Positions 17,682 through 28,068 of a stretch of DNA of 64,000 bases are shown one piece after another. The notes below the pieces were generated by a model, which worked only from the letters and a program-made list of their open reading frames with translations, was not told the DNA's origin and made no database searches. Source of the stretch: Planctomycetota bacterium (lineage in GTDB: Bacteria; Planctomycetota; Phycisphaerae; UBA1845; UTPLA1); assembly GCA_016712275.1 (NCBI GenBank), contig JADJRI010000009.1:113772-177771 (forward strand), in the 5' to 3' direction. Made by a program: the position numbers and the translations under genes. The stretch's first letter is position 1. Each line of letters opens with the position of its first letter.

Positions 17682-19154
17682 GTCGCCGTCTTCTGATTTC
17701 GGGCCTCAAGGATGAGGCGGGTTTGAGTTCGTGAAGGCTCATTTCCAGACCGACGGGGTATTCATGCGGATAGGTGAAACGGCGGATGCCGGGATGAAGG
17801 GCGGCCAGTTGCTCATGCGTCCGACTGCGTGAGCTCTCCAAACTGGGTGTGACATGAATTTTCTTGCCGCCGCGGAAGATCGGCTCCAGGAGGTCGGTGC
17901 TCTCGGTCCTTGGCGACATGTGTTTTCGTCGCGTCGGATCGAGCGGGTCGACGATTGTGCAGCCTGTGGAGAGGTCCGCATTGATGTCATAGACCGCGTC
18001 GCCGGTGAAATGTCCGTCGGATCGGTAGCGCCGCACCTGGAGAATTCCGGGCGTCGAAATCTTCAGCGTCTGCTCGCTGAGCTTGAGCGTATAGCGCCAC
18101 TTTTCGCCCGGTTTACGAATCGCGGTCATTTTATAGACGCCGCCCAGTGCGGATTGATCGTGGCCGGTCACCAGCTTCGTGCCGACGCCCCAGACGGCGA
18201 TCGTGGCGCCCTGGTCCTTTAAGCTTTCGATGATGCGCTCGTCGAGATCGTTGCTGGCGACGATGGCGGTTTTCTCAAAGCCCGCGGCGTCGAGAATCTT
18301 CCGGGCTTCGATGCTGAGATACGCCAGGTCACCGGAATCGAGGCGAATTCCCGCCATCTCGTGGCCGCGCTCGCGAAGGTGTCTGCCGATCTGGACGGCA
18401 TGGCGAACGCCCTCGAGCGTGTCGTAGGTGTCGACGAGGAAGACGCAGTTGTTGGGCATGGCGTCGGCGTAGGCTTCGAAGGCTTCCAATTCGGTATCAA
18501 AGCTCATGACCCAGCTGTGGGCATGGGTTCCGCGGACGGGAATGCCGAAGAGTTTGCCTGCGAGGACGTTCGACGTTCCCGCACAGCCGCCGATATAGGC
18601 TGCGCGGCTCGCGGCCAGCGCGCCGTCGATGCCATGGGCGCGACGCAGGCCGAATTCGAGGACGGGTTCGCCCTTTGCAGCCATGCAGACGCGCCCGCCT
18701 TGGTGGCGATCAGCGTCTGGAAGTTAATGATGTTGAGAATCGGCGTCTCAAGTATTTGCCCCTCGATGACCGGGCCGCGGACGCGCACGAGCGGTTCGTG
18801 GGGAAAGACGACCGTCCCTTCGGGAATGGCGTCGATGTCGCATGTCATGCGAAGTTCGCTGAGGCAGTTCAAGAATCCCTCTTCGAAGAGCGGTTTGTCG
18901 TCGTTTCCGCGAAGGGTGGCGAGGTAGTCGAGGTCCTGGGTGCTGAACCGGAATTGCTCCAGGAAACCGACGAGATAGCCGAGCCCGCCGGCGACGGTGA
19001 AGCCGCCGCCGAACGGGTTTTTACGGAAGGTATGCGTGAAGACCGCCTCGCGATCGCTGACGCCGGATTTCCAGTAGCCGTAGGCCATCGTGAGTTGGTA
19101 CAGGTCCGTCAGCAATGCGAGCGGTTGCCTGTAGATGTCAGCGGGGGTTGTCAT
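17656..19154 (-). CDS. pncB: nicotinate phosphoribosyltransferase (frameshifted)
   Basis: It converts nicotinate and PRPP to nicotinate mononucleotide. The N-terminal frame starts at 19154 (MTTPADIYRQPLALLTDLYQLTMAYGY), with FTHTFRKNPFGGGFTVAGGL. It leaves frame near 18685-18700, where TKAGASAW should probably read TKAARVCMAAKGEPV. The second frame runs from EFGLRRAHGIDGALAASRA and IGGCAGTSNV to GIRLDSGDLAYLS and AVWGVGTKLVTG, all family signatures. The joined length is about 500 residues, normal for the long bacterial type. The start upstream at 19193 lies inside the operator palindrome and is rejected. It is the first gene of the NAD salvage operon. Confidence 0.9.
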
Positions 19155-19176
19155 GCCAGCGTCTCCGGTTCGATCA

Positions 19177-19195
19177 TAGTGTAGAAAATACACTA
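19177..19195 (-). promoter_or_regulatory. palindromic operator candidate for NrtR before pncB
   Basis: TAGTGTA (19177-19183) and TACACTA (19189-19195) form a perfect 7-bp inverted repeat with spacer GAAAA. It lies 23-41 bases before the pncB start and upstream of the operon that encodes its own Nudix-type regulator. That placement fits an autoregulated NrtR operator. The link to NrtR is inferred from position and symmetry. Confidence 0.6.
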
Positions 19196-19341
19196 AGTCG
19201 GGCAGCGCGGCAAGCTGGGTGGGGTGGGCATCGCATTCGCCGATTACGGCGTCGCAACGATTCGGCGATCGGCGGGTGCGTCCGCTTCCAATTGCCGGAT
19301 CACTTTGTCCGACCGCTTGACAATGCTATCATTCCTCGACC

Positions 19342-20381
19342 ATGCGTTACGAGAACGTTGTAATCGAATCCTTCGGCTACGAATTGCCGCCCAACGTCGT
19401 GACCTCGCGCGCGCTGGAGGATCGGCTCGCACCGGTTTACCAGCAGCTTCGCATTCAGCCGGGGCAGCTCGAAGCGTGGACGGGCGTACGCGAGCGGCGC
19501 TACTGGAACCGCGGGATGTCGATGGCGGAGGGGGCGTCGCGGGCGGGGCGGAAGGCATTGGAGGCCTCCCAGCTTAAGGCGGACGACATCGGAATGGTGA
19601 TTTACGCCGGCGTCTGCCGCGACATTCTTGAGCCGGCCATCGCCTGTGCCGTGGCCGACGCACTGGGGCTCGGGGGGCACGCCCAGATTTTCGACGTGTC
19701 GAACGCATGCCTCGGCGTGATGAACGGAATCATGCAGGTGGCGAATGCGATTGAGCTCGGCCAGATTCGTGCGGGGCTCGTGGTCTCATGCGAGAGTGCT
19801 CGCGAGATCGTCGATCTCACGATTGACGAAATGCTTCGGCTTCGCGACATGGAAACGCTTCGCCTCAAACTGGCGACGCTCACCGGCGGCAGCGGAGCGA
19901 TCGGCGTGATGGTCTGTCACCAGTCGCTTGCGCCGCAGGGCCATCGCCTGGTTGGCGGGGCACTTCGAAGTCGCGCGAAGCATCACGAGCTTTGCCGATG
20001 GTGGCCCGCCACGAGCGGACCTGATCCCTTGCCGACGCGCATGTTGACGGACGCCGCGAAAGTTCTGGAGCATGGCGTTGATCTGGGCCGCGAAACCTGG
20101 TTCCAGTTTTCTCGAAGGGACGGGATGGAACAGCGAATCGATTGATCGCACGATCTGCCATCAGGTGGGCGCCGCATCGCGAGACGGTGATGAAATTGAT
20201 CGGCGTGCCGCTTGAGCGGGATTTCGTGACGTATGAATTCCTCGGGAACATCGGCACCGTGAGCCTGCCGATCACCGCTGCGATTGCGGAAGAACGGGGG
20301 TTTCTTGAAAAGGGGCAGCGCGTCGCGTTCTGCGGCATCGGCAGCGGACTGAACTGCCTCATGATGGGCGTTGAATGGTGA
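19342..20381 (+). CDS. 3-oxoacyl-ACP synthase III-like protein (two frameshifts)
   Basis: This is a thiolase-fold condensing enzyme of the FabH/OleA type, about 346 residues when joined. The active Cys is in DVSNACLGVMNG (about residue 125). The His is recovered only after correcting one extra T in the T4 run at 20107-20110 (FQFLEGTGWNSESIDRTICHQVG). A second extra base near 20168-20172 gives CHQVGAHRETVMKLIGVP. The Asn is in FLGNIGTVSLP. The three catalytic residues Cys, His and Asn are thus all present. It would condense acyl-CoA or acyl-ACP with a malonyl carrier. Whether it starts fatty acid synthesis or makes another lipid is not clear. The neighbours do not help. Confidence 0.8.
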
Positions 20382-20561
20382 CGCCTTCCGAGTCACGGCG
20401 TGACTGCGTCATCGGCTGAACTGCGGTTTGTCGGGGATGTGGGGTTCTTCCTTCGAGTCGCGCCGGCAATTCCAGAACGGCATGTACCAAATAAATCGCC
20501 GCACGGGAGGAAGAGATTCCTGCCGTGCGGCGTTTATCGTTTCACCGCAATTTCCGGGTGA

Positions 20562-21743
20562 TCAGTTCCCGCGCGTCAACCGGCCGCTGGCGCCCCGGTC
20601 CGGCTGGCTCGGCTTTGCCTTCGCTTCGTTCGATTCATCCATACGACGGTCGAAGAGCTCCACAATCTGGATTTGCTCCTTCTCGCGCGCGAGATCGATC
20701 GGCGTCAGGCCACGGATTGATTTTCGATCGGTCCTTGCGCCGTGCGTCAGCAGTGTTTCGGCCACGCCGACGCGACCGAACTCGGCGGCGTAATGCAGCG
20801 CCGTCATGCCGCGCCGATCGAATTCATTGACCCGGGCGCCCTTGTTGCAGAGCAACTGGACGACGTTGGTGGCGCCGGTGATCGATGCGATCATGATCGG
20901 CGTACGCATCTGGGTGTCCTTTACTTCGATATCAGCGCCCTGATCTATCAGCAACCGCGCGACGCTGGTCTGGCCGTTCATCGCCGCCCAGAAAAGCGGT
21001 GCTTTGAGTGCGCTGCCATTTCCGTTCAGCAGCGTCGGGTCTTTGTGCAGGAACGTCGTTGTTTCAGTGATCAATCCCAGGCCGGCGGCGGAGAGCACGG
21101 TTAATTCACCGCCATTCGCCTGGAGCATGGTTCCCGTCTCGATGTAGCCCGCGAAGACGGCCGCCTCCATCGGGTTCCATCCGGACTTCGATGACTTCGC
21201 GTTGACATCCGCACCATGGGCGAGCAGCGCGCGGACGATGGAGAGGTGACCCTCCTGTGCGGCGAGGTAGAGCGGCGTCTCGCCGAGGTCGTTTCTCGGA
21301 TCTACCTTTGCGCTTGCCGATCAGCGCTTCACCATTTCCAGCCGGTTGGCGTAGGCGGCGAGGTGAAGCGGCGCCCACTGGCCACGTTCCTCGCGGAAGG
21401 CGACGGTGCCGTCATCGCGGTCGATCTTCATGCGCGAGGGCCCGGTGACGAGATTCACGTTCGCGCCGCTGGCGAGCAGGAAGCTGAACGGCCCGAGCCG
21501 GTTCTTGCAGATGGAGATGTGAAGCGGCGTCATGCCGTCGGCATCGCGCGCGTTCAGCAGCGCCATGTCCTTCGCCAGCCACTTTCGAAGGTTATCGTTG
21601 TCGTCGTCGCGCACGGCTCGATGAATCGAGCGCGGCGCGGGCTCGGCGTGCACGCGTACGGACGAAACCGAAACTAACGCGATCATCAAGCACAGCGCGC
21701 GACTTGCGCGCGAATAGACTGTTTTTCGAGTGGCAGCGGACAT
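20562..21743 (-). CDS. exported ankyrin-repeat protein (internal stop caused by indels)
   Basis: The start at 21743 (MSAATRKTVYSRASRALCLMIALVSVSSVRVHA) gives a signal peptide, so it acts in the periplasm. At least six ankyrin repeats follow, for example DADGMTPLHISICKNRLGPF, LGETPLYLAAQEGHLSIVRA and RGMTALHYAAEFGRVGVAET. A TGA at 21321-21323 breaks the frame, but the frame before and after it is the same. Restoring three bases (AAG-CGC to AAG-GCG, and AAG-CGC to AAG-GGC-GC) gives MVKALIGKGAKVDPRNDLGE, a perfect ankyrin junction. I therefore consider it one intact gene of about 394 residues. Partner unknown. Confidence 0.8.
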
Positions 21744-22339
21744 GGACCACACCTCCTGTTGGCGGAAGGGCCGGCGATCGATCCTTCGACCGCATTCGCG
21801 GTGCCCCTTCATTGTATGACTTTTCAGCGGCCGTCTCCATCCCTGCGGTCCGCTGCGCCGGAGGTAAACGCGAATTCAGCCTGCGCTTGAGTTGTGTTCA
21901 TTCGCGCCTGTGAATCGTTGGGTTCGGTATTTCGATGATTCAATACTGCGCAAGACATGCGCTCGTCCCCCGTGCATGAATCTCTTTCGGCCAATTAGCA
22001 TGCGAAACGTGAGCGAGCCGCCCGGCGATCAACGACCGGCGTGATTATGACTCGGTGATGGATTGATCGTCGAACATTCGGCATTGCCGGCCCCTTAGAA
22101 TGGCTGGGGTCCAGGAAGGGCATGCCTCGGTCCCATGGGGTTCACGTTTCGGCGGTTCCGCTGCCAGAAGTTGCTGCCAATGTGACACCGTGTCGAATTC
22201 AGCATACCGTAACCCGTTATTTTCAAACAAGTAACGATTCCGGTTCTAAAATGGAACAGGATGTGCAAGAGGGGTTTCCGCGCGACGGGTTTCGCCAGGC
22301 GATGACACCCTGCGCCAGAAAGGAAGCCGAACGAACGAC
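21744..22339. other. intergenic promoter region before clpB
   Basis: A 596-base divergent region. No CIRCE palindrome (TTAGCACTC-N9-GAGTGCTAA) and no clear heat-shock promoter could be found by eye. Short open frames such as 22122-22343 are not called. Confidence 0.4.
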
Positions 22340-24992
22340 ATGAATGCCGAACGATTGACTGTCCGTTCCCTCGAAGCACTTCAAAACGCGGAGCGTCTGG
22401 CTCAGCAACTGAACCATGCCGAAATCTCCCCGGTTCATCTCCTGTCCGCGCTCGTCAACCCGACGCGGGCGCTGAACTCGCAGGGTGGCGAGAGTGACGA
22501 TTCGCTGGCGGTCCCGCTGCTTCAGAAGGCCGGTGCGTCGGTGCCGCAAATTCGAAGTCTGCTCGAAGCGGACCTGAGCCGACTTCCCAAGGTCAGCGGT
22601 TCGTCCGCGTCGATGTCCCGGGCATTTCAGCAGGTCCTGCAGGACGCGGAAGCCCTGGCGGGCAAGATGAAAGACCAGTACATCTCCGTCGAGCATCTGA
22701 TCCTCGCGCTCGCGGACGTGGCGAGCGACGCGAAGGAAATTCTCTCCGTCAGCGGCGGCCGCAAGGAGGCGCTTCAAGAGGCGCTCAAGCAGCTTCGCGG
22801 CGGCGCGACGGTCACCTCGCAGAATCCGGAGGACACGTTTCAGTCGCTCGAACGATACGGCAAGGATCTTCGTCGCGCTGGCGAGGCAGGGCAAGCTGGA
22901 TCCCGTCATCGGCCGTGACGACGAGGTGCGCCGTGTCATGCAGGTGCTCGCCCGGCGAACAAAAAATAATCCCGTGCTCATCGGCGAGCCGGGCGTCGGC
23001 AAGACCGCCATCGTTGAGGGGCTTGCCCAGCCGCATTCTTGATGGGGATGTTCCCGAGGCGCTGAAGAACAAGCGCGTGGTGGCGCTCGACATGGGCGCG
23101 CTGATCGCCGGGGCGAAGTATCGCGGCGAATTCGAGGAACGGCTCAAGGCGGTGGTGCGCGAGGTCGTCGAGTCGGCCGGGCAGGTAATTCTCTTCATCG
23201 ATGAACTTCACACCGTCGTGGGGGCAGGACGCGCCGAAGGGGCCGTTGACGCAGGCAATCTGCTGAAGCCCGCACTGGCGCGCGGCGAACTGCGCTGCAT
23301 CGGCGCGACCACGCTGGAGGAGTACCGCCAGCACATCGAAAGGACAAGCGCGCTCGAACGGCGCTTTCAGACGGTGTATGTCGGCGAGCCGACTGTGGAG
23401 GACACCATCGCAATTCTTCGCGGCCTCAAGCCGCGCTACGACGCGCACCACGGCGTGCGCATTCAGGACAGTGCGCTCGTCGCGGCCGCCACGCTGTCGC
23501 ATCGCTACATCAGCGGGCGACAGCTTCCTGACAAGGCGATCGACCTGATCGATGAGGCGGCCTCACGACTACGGATTGAAAACGACCCATGCCGGCGGAA
23601 CTGGATGTGCTGCGCCGTCGCCTGGCACAACTGGAAATCGAGCGGGAAGCGCTGAAGAAGGAGCGCGACGACGCAAGTCGCAAACAGCTCAAGCAGACTG
23701 AGAAGGACCTGGCCGACCTTAAGTCGGAGGATGCGGCGCTCACCGCGAAGTGGGAAAACGAAAAGAACGCCATCCTCGCGATCAAGCAGATCCGGGAGCA
23801 GATCGAGGCGAAGCACCTCGCGCTGGAGGAGGCGCGGCGCAAGTACGACTGGGGAACCGCTGCGCAGATTGAGAAGGGTGAAATCCCCGACCTTCAGCGG
23901 CAACTCGTCGACCGCGAGCACAAACTTGCTGAGCTTCACGAAAAGGGGGGCGGACTTCTGCGCGAAGAAGTTACGGCCGAGGAGATCGCTGAAATCGTCA
24001 GCAAATGGACCGGCGTGCCTGTCGCCCGAATGCTGGAAGGGGAGAAGGAAAAGCTTCTCAAGATGGAAGACCGGCTGCACGAGCGCGTCATCGGCCAGGC
24101 CGAAGCGGTCCGGGCTGTGTCGGACGCGGTGCGCCGATCACGCGCGGGACTCGGCGACCCCAACCGGCCGATCGGATCGTTTCTCTTTCTCGGTCCGACC
24201 GGCGTCGGCAAGACCGAACTCTGCAAGGCGCTGGCGCAGTTTCTGTTCGACGACGAGGCGGCGTTTGTGCGCATCGACATGAGCGAATTCATGGAGCAGC
24301 ATAGCGTCGCGCGGCTGATCGGCGCGCCGCCGGGATATGTCGGCTACGAGGAGGGCGGGCGCCTGACCGAGGCGGTTCATCGACGGCCGTACTGCGTGAT
24401 CCTGCTCGACGAGGTTGAGAAGGCGCATCGCGATGTGTTCAACGTGCTCCTGCAGGTGCTCGACGATGGCCGACTGACGGACGGTCACGGGCGGACCGTG
24501 GACTTTCGCAACACGATCATCGCGATGACGAGCAACATCGGCAGCGAGCACATCGCGCGACTGTCGGGTTCGAGTGATGATTCCGCGGGAGCCGGCCGCA
24601 GTGAGCCGGCGGATATCGAGATCGAAATGGCGGTTCGCGAAGAACTGAAGAGGCACTTCCGGCCCGAGTTTTTGAATCGCATCGATGAGACGATCATTTT
24701 CCATCGCCTGTCGCGCGAGGACCTTGTTCGCATCGTGGATGTTCAGACGGATTACCTGCGGCGAAGACTCGCGTCCCGCGATATGACGCTGACGATTACC
24801 CAGCCCGCGAAGGACAAACTCGCCCGCGACGGGTATGACCCGGCGTACGGCGCGCGGCCTTTGAAGCGGCTGATCCAGCAGGAGATCGAGAATCCGCTGG
24901 CGCGGCGCATCCTGGCGGGTGAGTTCGCGGCGGGAGATGGGATCACTGTGTCAACGAACGGCGGCGATGCGTTTCATTTTGAGAAGGGGTGA
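22340..24992 (+). CDS. clpB: ATP-dependent chaperone ClpB (three frameshifts)
   Basis: This is the cytoplasmic hexameric disaggregase working with DnaK. The joined length is about 884 residues, close to the usual 860. The N-domain (about 1-150) opens MNAERLTVRSLEALQ. Frame changes: near 22869 (CTTCGTC for CTCGTC, giving KDLVALARQGKLDPVIGR), near 23033 (extra C in CAGCCGC, giving GLAQRILDGDVPE) and near 23590 (before MPAELDVLRRRLAQLE). Walker A of the first ATPase (GEPGVGKT) lies between the first two. Walker B is ILFIDELHTVVGAG. The middle coiled coil is LEIEREALKKERDDASRKQ. The second ATPase has GPTGVGKTELCKAL and LLDEVEKAH, with GYDPAYGARPLKRLIQ at the end. A broken clpB would be surprising, so sequencing error is favoured. 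Confidence 0.92.
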
Positions 24993-25197
24993 CATTAACG
25001 GACATGAGCCTGATCGTGATGCTCCATGTCACGTGAGGATATGCGCATAAGCATGGCGACATCCTGATTCTGCGCGACTGGCATCGGAAGTCAGCATCGC
25101 ATCCTCGCGGAGCCGATGCCTCACGACTGGCATAAGGCCCAATTTCAGAATTGGTAGGTCGGTAGAAAAACAGACCCCGACTACGACTATTCCACAG

Positions 25198-25955
25198 TCA
25201 CGCTCCTGCAGGACGCTCCGAGATTGGTGGCTCGAACAGGTCGATCCACCCTTCACCGCTATTTATGCAAACATCGAGCGCAGCGATGTAGTCTACAATC
25301 CAGGGAAAGCTCGGCTTGATTTCATCAACGTTGTTCGCGAGCCCTTGACGCATGTAAGCCAGCACCGATGGTCCGGGGAGCGGATCGTTCGTCCAGTCCC
25401 GCGGCTCGGGGAGCGAAACCCCAGCCAGGGATGAGATCTCAGTCCTGGCAGTCTGCCAATCGAAACGATCGTGACTCAGATCCAGCGTGTAGGCCAGCGC
25501 CACATGTCGCCTCGCGCAGGATTGTCAAGTTCGAGGAATGCTCTCGCCGCGAATCTGCTCAGGCCGGGCTTGCCCAATTCGGCTTCACAGAGATTCCGTA
25601 CCAAAGCTTGTGCCGCGATCAGACCCTCGTTTTCGATGACTGCGTCTACTCGAAAAGGGAGCGGGTCATGACAAGAAGTTCGATTGGAAAAAATAATGTA
25701 TTCGACCTGCCCAAGCCGGGTCTTGAATTCATCGTCGTACTCACGGCCCGTCATTCGGACAAGAACTCCGTTCAGCACTCCACCCAGTGTGATCGTAACC
25801 TCATTGAAACCAATCACATATTCGGGCCCATCGTACCACCGCAGGAACCATCTCTGTGACCGCTCCAGCGTCCACCCCAGCAGTTCCGCCAGTCGCCTTG
25901 AATACCACGAGCAATAGGACAAGTCCTCGGCCACCGCTATGAAGTTGCGAGTCAT
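25198..25955 (-). CDS. hypothetical protein (frameshifted)
   Basis: The first part (25476-25955) reads MTRNFIAVAEDLSYCSWYSRRLAELLGW and FNEVTITLGGVLNGVLVRMTG. The second (25198-25503) reads ALAYTLDLSHDRFDWQTARTE to PPISERPAGA. Adding one base near 25505-25520 gives LDNPARRHVALAYTLDLSHD and joins them into about 252 residues. It is acidic and Trp-rich and has no signal peptide or membrane helix. I do not recognise the family. It is transcribed in the same direction as the lipoprotein and retron genes upstream, but the gaps are about 90 bp or larger, so an operon is uncertain. Confidence 0.5.
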
Positions 25956-26047
25956 AGTTTATTCAACTTCCGCAGTAATCGGGACATTCTGAGTTTTTGA
26001 GATTTTAGAATTTCCTCTTCTTGTCCTCTTGCACTTCATGCCAACGC

Positions 26048-26768
26048 TCAGCCCATTTCTCCATGGCCCGTAACGATAATGCGCTTCTGATTGGCAACTT
26101 TGACCGTTTTCACATACTTGCCATGCCTGACGAGTTCAAATCTCGTTTCGAAATTGAACTCATAGTTCCCAGGATTCAGCGCGACGTCGACAAGATAAGT
26201 CCCTTTCCCTGCCCCGGAACCCGATTTGAACTGATAGTTCAGACCCCTCACATTTAAGGGTTGATTGAGTGACTCGACGGATGCCGAGGCGCCGACGTTG
26301 CAGACTTCGAGGCCGCGATCAGCGCGCGGTTTCTCAAATTCGACCGAGACCCGCAAGGCGTCATTTGTTCTGATTTCCGAGTCGCACCGGAACGCTCCCG
26401 GTGTGATGATCTGGTCGTAATATCGAGCCTGCAGGTCCTGGCGGAAGCTGATTGCTGACGTCCGCTGATTCAAGGAGCGCAATCCAGCCCCTCGTTACAG
26501 GGGCGTCAGTGGGTTGATCCACTTGTTTTTCGAGAGCGAGCAAGAGCAGCGCCTGTGACTCATCGAATGAAAGCTGGCTGGTTGTCAGAAGATCTTCCAG
26601 CTGGCGAATGGCTCTTCGGTCACCGGCTTTTGCATCGTCATACAGAGACGAGACTGGAGCGTCGCCCGTCGCGACCGGAGGATGAGCTTTCTGCTCGCTC
26701 AAGCATCCGGCGGAAGCAAGTGGAATCAAGAGGACTGCACAGAGCGGTAAGGTGAGTGATCGGCCCAT
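26048..26768 (-). CDS. putative lipoprotein (frameshifted)
   Basis: The start at 26768 (MGRSLTLPLCAVLLIPLASAGC) gives a signal peptide with lipobox ASAGC. The N-terminal half (LSEQKAHPPVATGDAP, YDDAKAGDRRAIRQLEDLL) is helical and recalls a Sel1- or TPR-like start. An extra C near 26449 (CAGCTTCCG for CAGTTCCG) shifts the frame. After correction it reads ESADVSNQFRQDLQARYYDQI and continues to the Ig-like beta domain GAGKGTYLVDVALNPGNYEF ending TGHGEMG. About 240 residues. It is probably an outer-membrane or periplasmic lipoprotein. Function unknown. Confidence 0.6.
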
Positions 26769-27124
26769 GGCTCGTGTGCCTCCTGTCGCTGACTCGCGGG
26801 GACGAACTGTCCTGCCTTTGTAGATCATACAACAACGAAACGCGAATTTCACATGCTGCCGCGACCCGGGTCGTTGGCGACCAGCGCTTTCTTGAACGGA
26901 GGGGGAACTTCGCGGGCGGCGGGTAGACTTCCGAAGGCGCTACGGGAGAATGGCGACGTTCTCAATATATCAAGAGTCGAATCTCGGGCTCTTTCCCTAG
27001 TCGTCTGACCACTATTCGTGCCGCGAATTCGTGTGCGAAATTCGAGAGCCTTCATCGCGCGGAATCCCGCGTCGATTTCGAACACGACGCCCGCCGACCC
27101 CGGCGGCACGCCGGGCCCCGCCTG
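26769..27124. other. intergenic, nothing recognised
   Basis: A 356-base stretch between two minus-strand genes. The open frame 26849-27109 (minus) lacks a ribosome site and a recognisable fold and is not called. Confidence 0.4.
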
Positions 27125-28036
27125 CTAAATCCGCTCTCCGCACTCCGGACATCGTGGCTCGACGAGGGATTTGAGGACGTACTGACACCGGCGGCAACGG
27201 GTTTCGTAATCCAGCAGGCTGACTTTTGAAGCGACCCACAACGCAATCGCGACGCCGATCGCAGCGGGAGCGATCGGGGCGAAAAATGGGTATGCTTCCG
27301 AGTCCACAATTCTTGGCATGAGCATTTGCGCGAAGCCGTGCAATCCCGGCGATGCAAGGAACGCGGCTGCCAGTCCCCCTGCGAAGGCCCGCACGATTCT
27401 GCCCCGTCGGACCTTCGCCCGATTCTGATCCGCACGAAAACGCGCATTCTCGAATGTGCCGCCCACTTCAACTGTCTGGAGGCGGTGGTGGGTCTTGATC
27501 ATATCAAGGCACGAATCAAACGATCCCTCCACGATAGCCGCCTGAGGAAGAATGATCGCTCCGGTGTTTGCGGTGAACACAAAAAGGCAATTGCCTTTCT
27601 CAACGATCTCCTTGATTTCATCCCAGGGATAGCGCAACGTCTCGTTGGCGGTCATTGTTGTCACGCCGACGGCATCGACGACCATTTCCGTCGGCCGCCC
27701 GAGGTTGGGAATCGCCCCCTGTTCAATTGCCGATTTAAGTCGTTTTACGTAGTCCTTGCGAATCGAGCCGGACAGTGTGAGAAGAAAGTACACAAAGATA
27801 AGACCGCAGATGAGAATCGCGAACCAACCCTCCTTGTACGCGAGACCGAGCCCGACGAGCGGCACTAGAATCAGGTACTTTCGTGCCCGGCCGATCTGTT
27901 CCCGGATGCGCGGATCGATCTCCGACAGGACTTGCGCTCCTGCGAGTAGCGAGTCGGCATCGAGCTGATAGACGATTCGAACGCCTGTCGTTCCAGATGC
28001 GCCCGTTGATGCGGTGAGATTCGACGCAGGCTCCAT
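27125..28036 (-). CDS. membrane protein with YcxB-like domain and C-terminal zinc ribbon
   Basis: This encodes 303 residues. Two close membrane helices lie at about 53-92 (YLILVPLVGLGLAY, FAILICGLIFVYFLLTL). A cytoplasmic beta-rich section follows (VVDAVGVTTMTANETLRYPWDEI, NCLFVFTANTGAIILP), which resembles the YcxB-like domain. There are two more hydrophobic segments (about 220-240 and 255-280). A zinc ribbon CRRCQYVLKSLVEPRCPECG ends the protein. Zinc ribbons of this form are common at the ends of planctomycete membrane proteins, and the 48.3 kb gene has one too. It starts 32 bp after the retron reverse transcriptase and is probably co-transcribed, so it may be a retron accessory protein. 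Nothing in the sequence proves that. Confidence 0.7.
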   Translation of the reverse strand: MEPASNLTASTGASGTTGVRIVYQLDADSLLAGAQVLSEIDPRIREQIGRARKYLILVPLVGLGLAYKEGWFAILICGLIFVYFLLTLSGSIRKDYVKRLKSAIEQGAIPNLGRPTEMVVDAVGVTTMTANETLRYPWDEIKEIVEKGNCLFVFTANTGAIILPQAAIVEGSFDSCLDMIKTHHRLQTVEVGGTFENARFRADQNRAKVRRGRIVRAFAGGLAAAFLASPGLHGFAQMLMPRIVDSEAYPFFAPIAPAAIGVAIALWVASKVSLLDYETRCRRCQYVLKSLVEPRCPECGERI

Positions 28037-28068
28037 GAGTTGATCGCTTTCTAATCCCGAGAGCCTGT

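Noticed and set aside
26849..27109. An 86-codon minus-strand frame
   Set aside because: No ribosome site, biased composition and no domain. It probably arises by chance.
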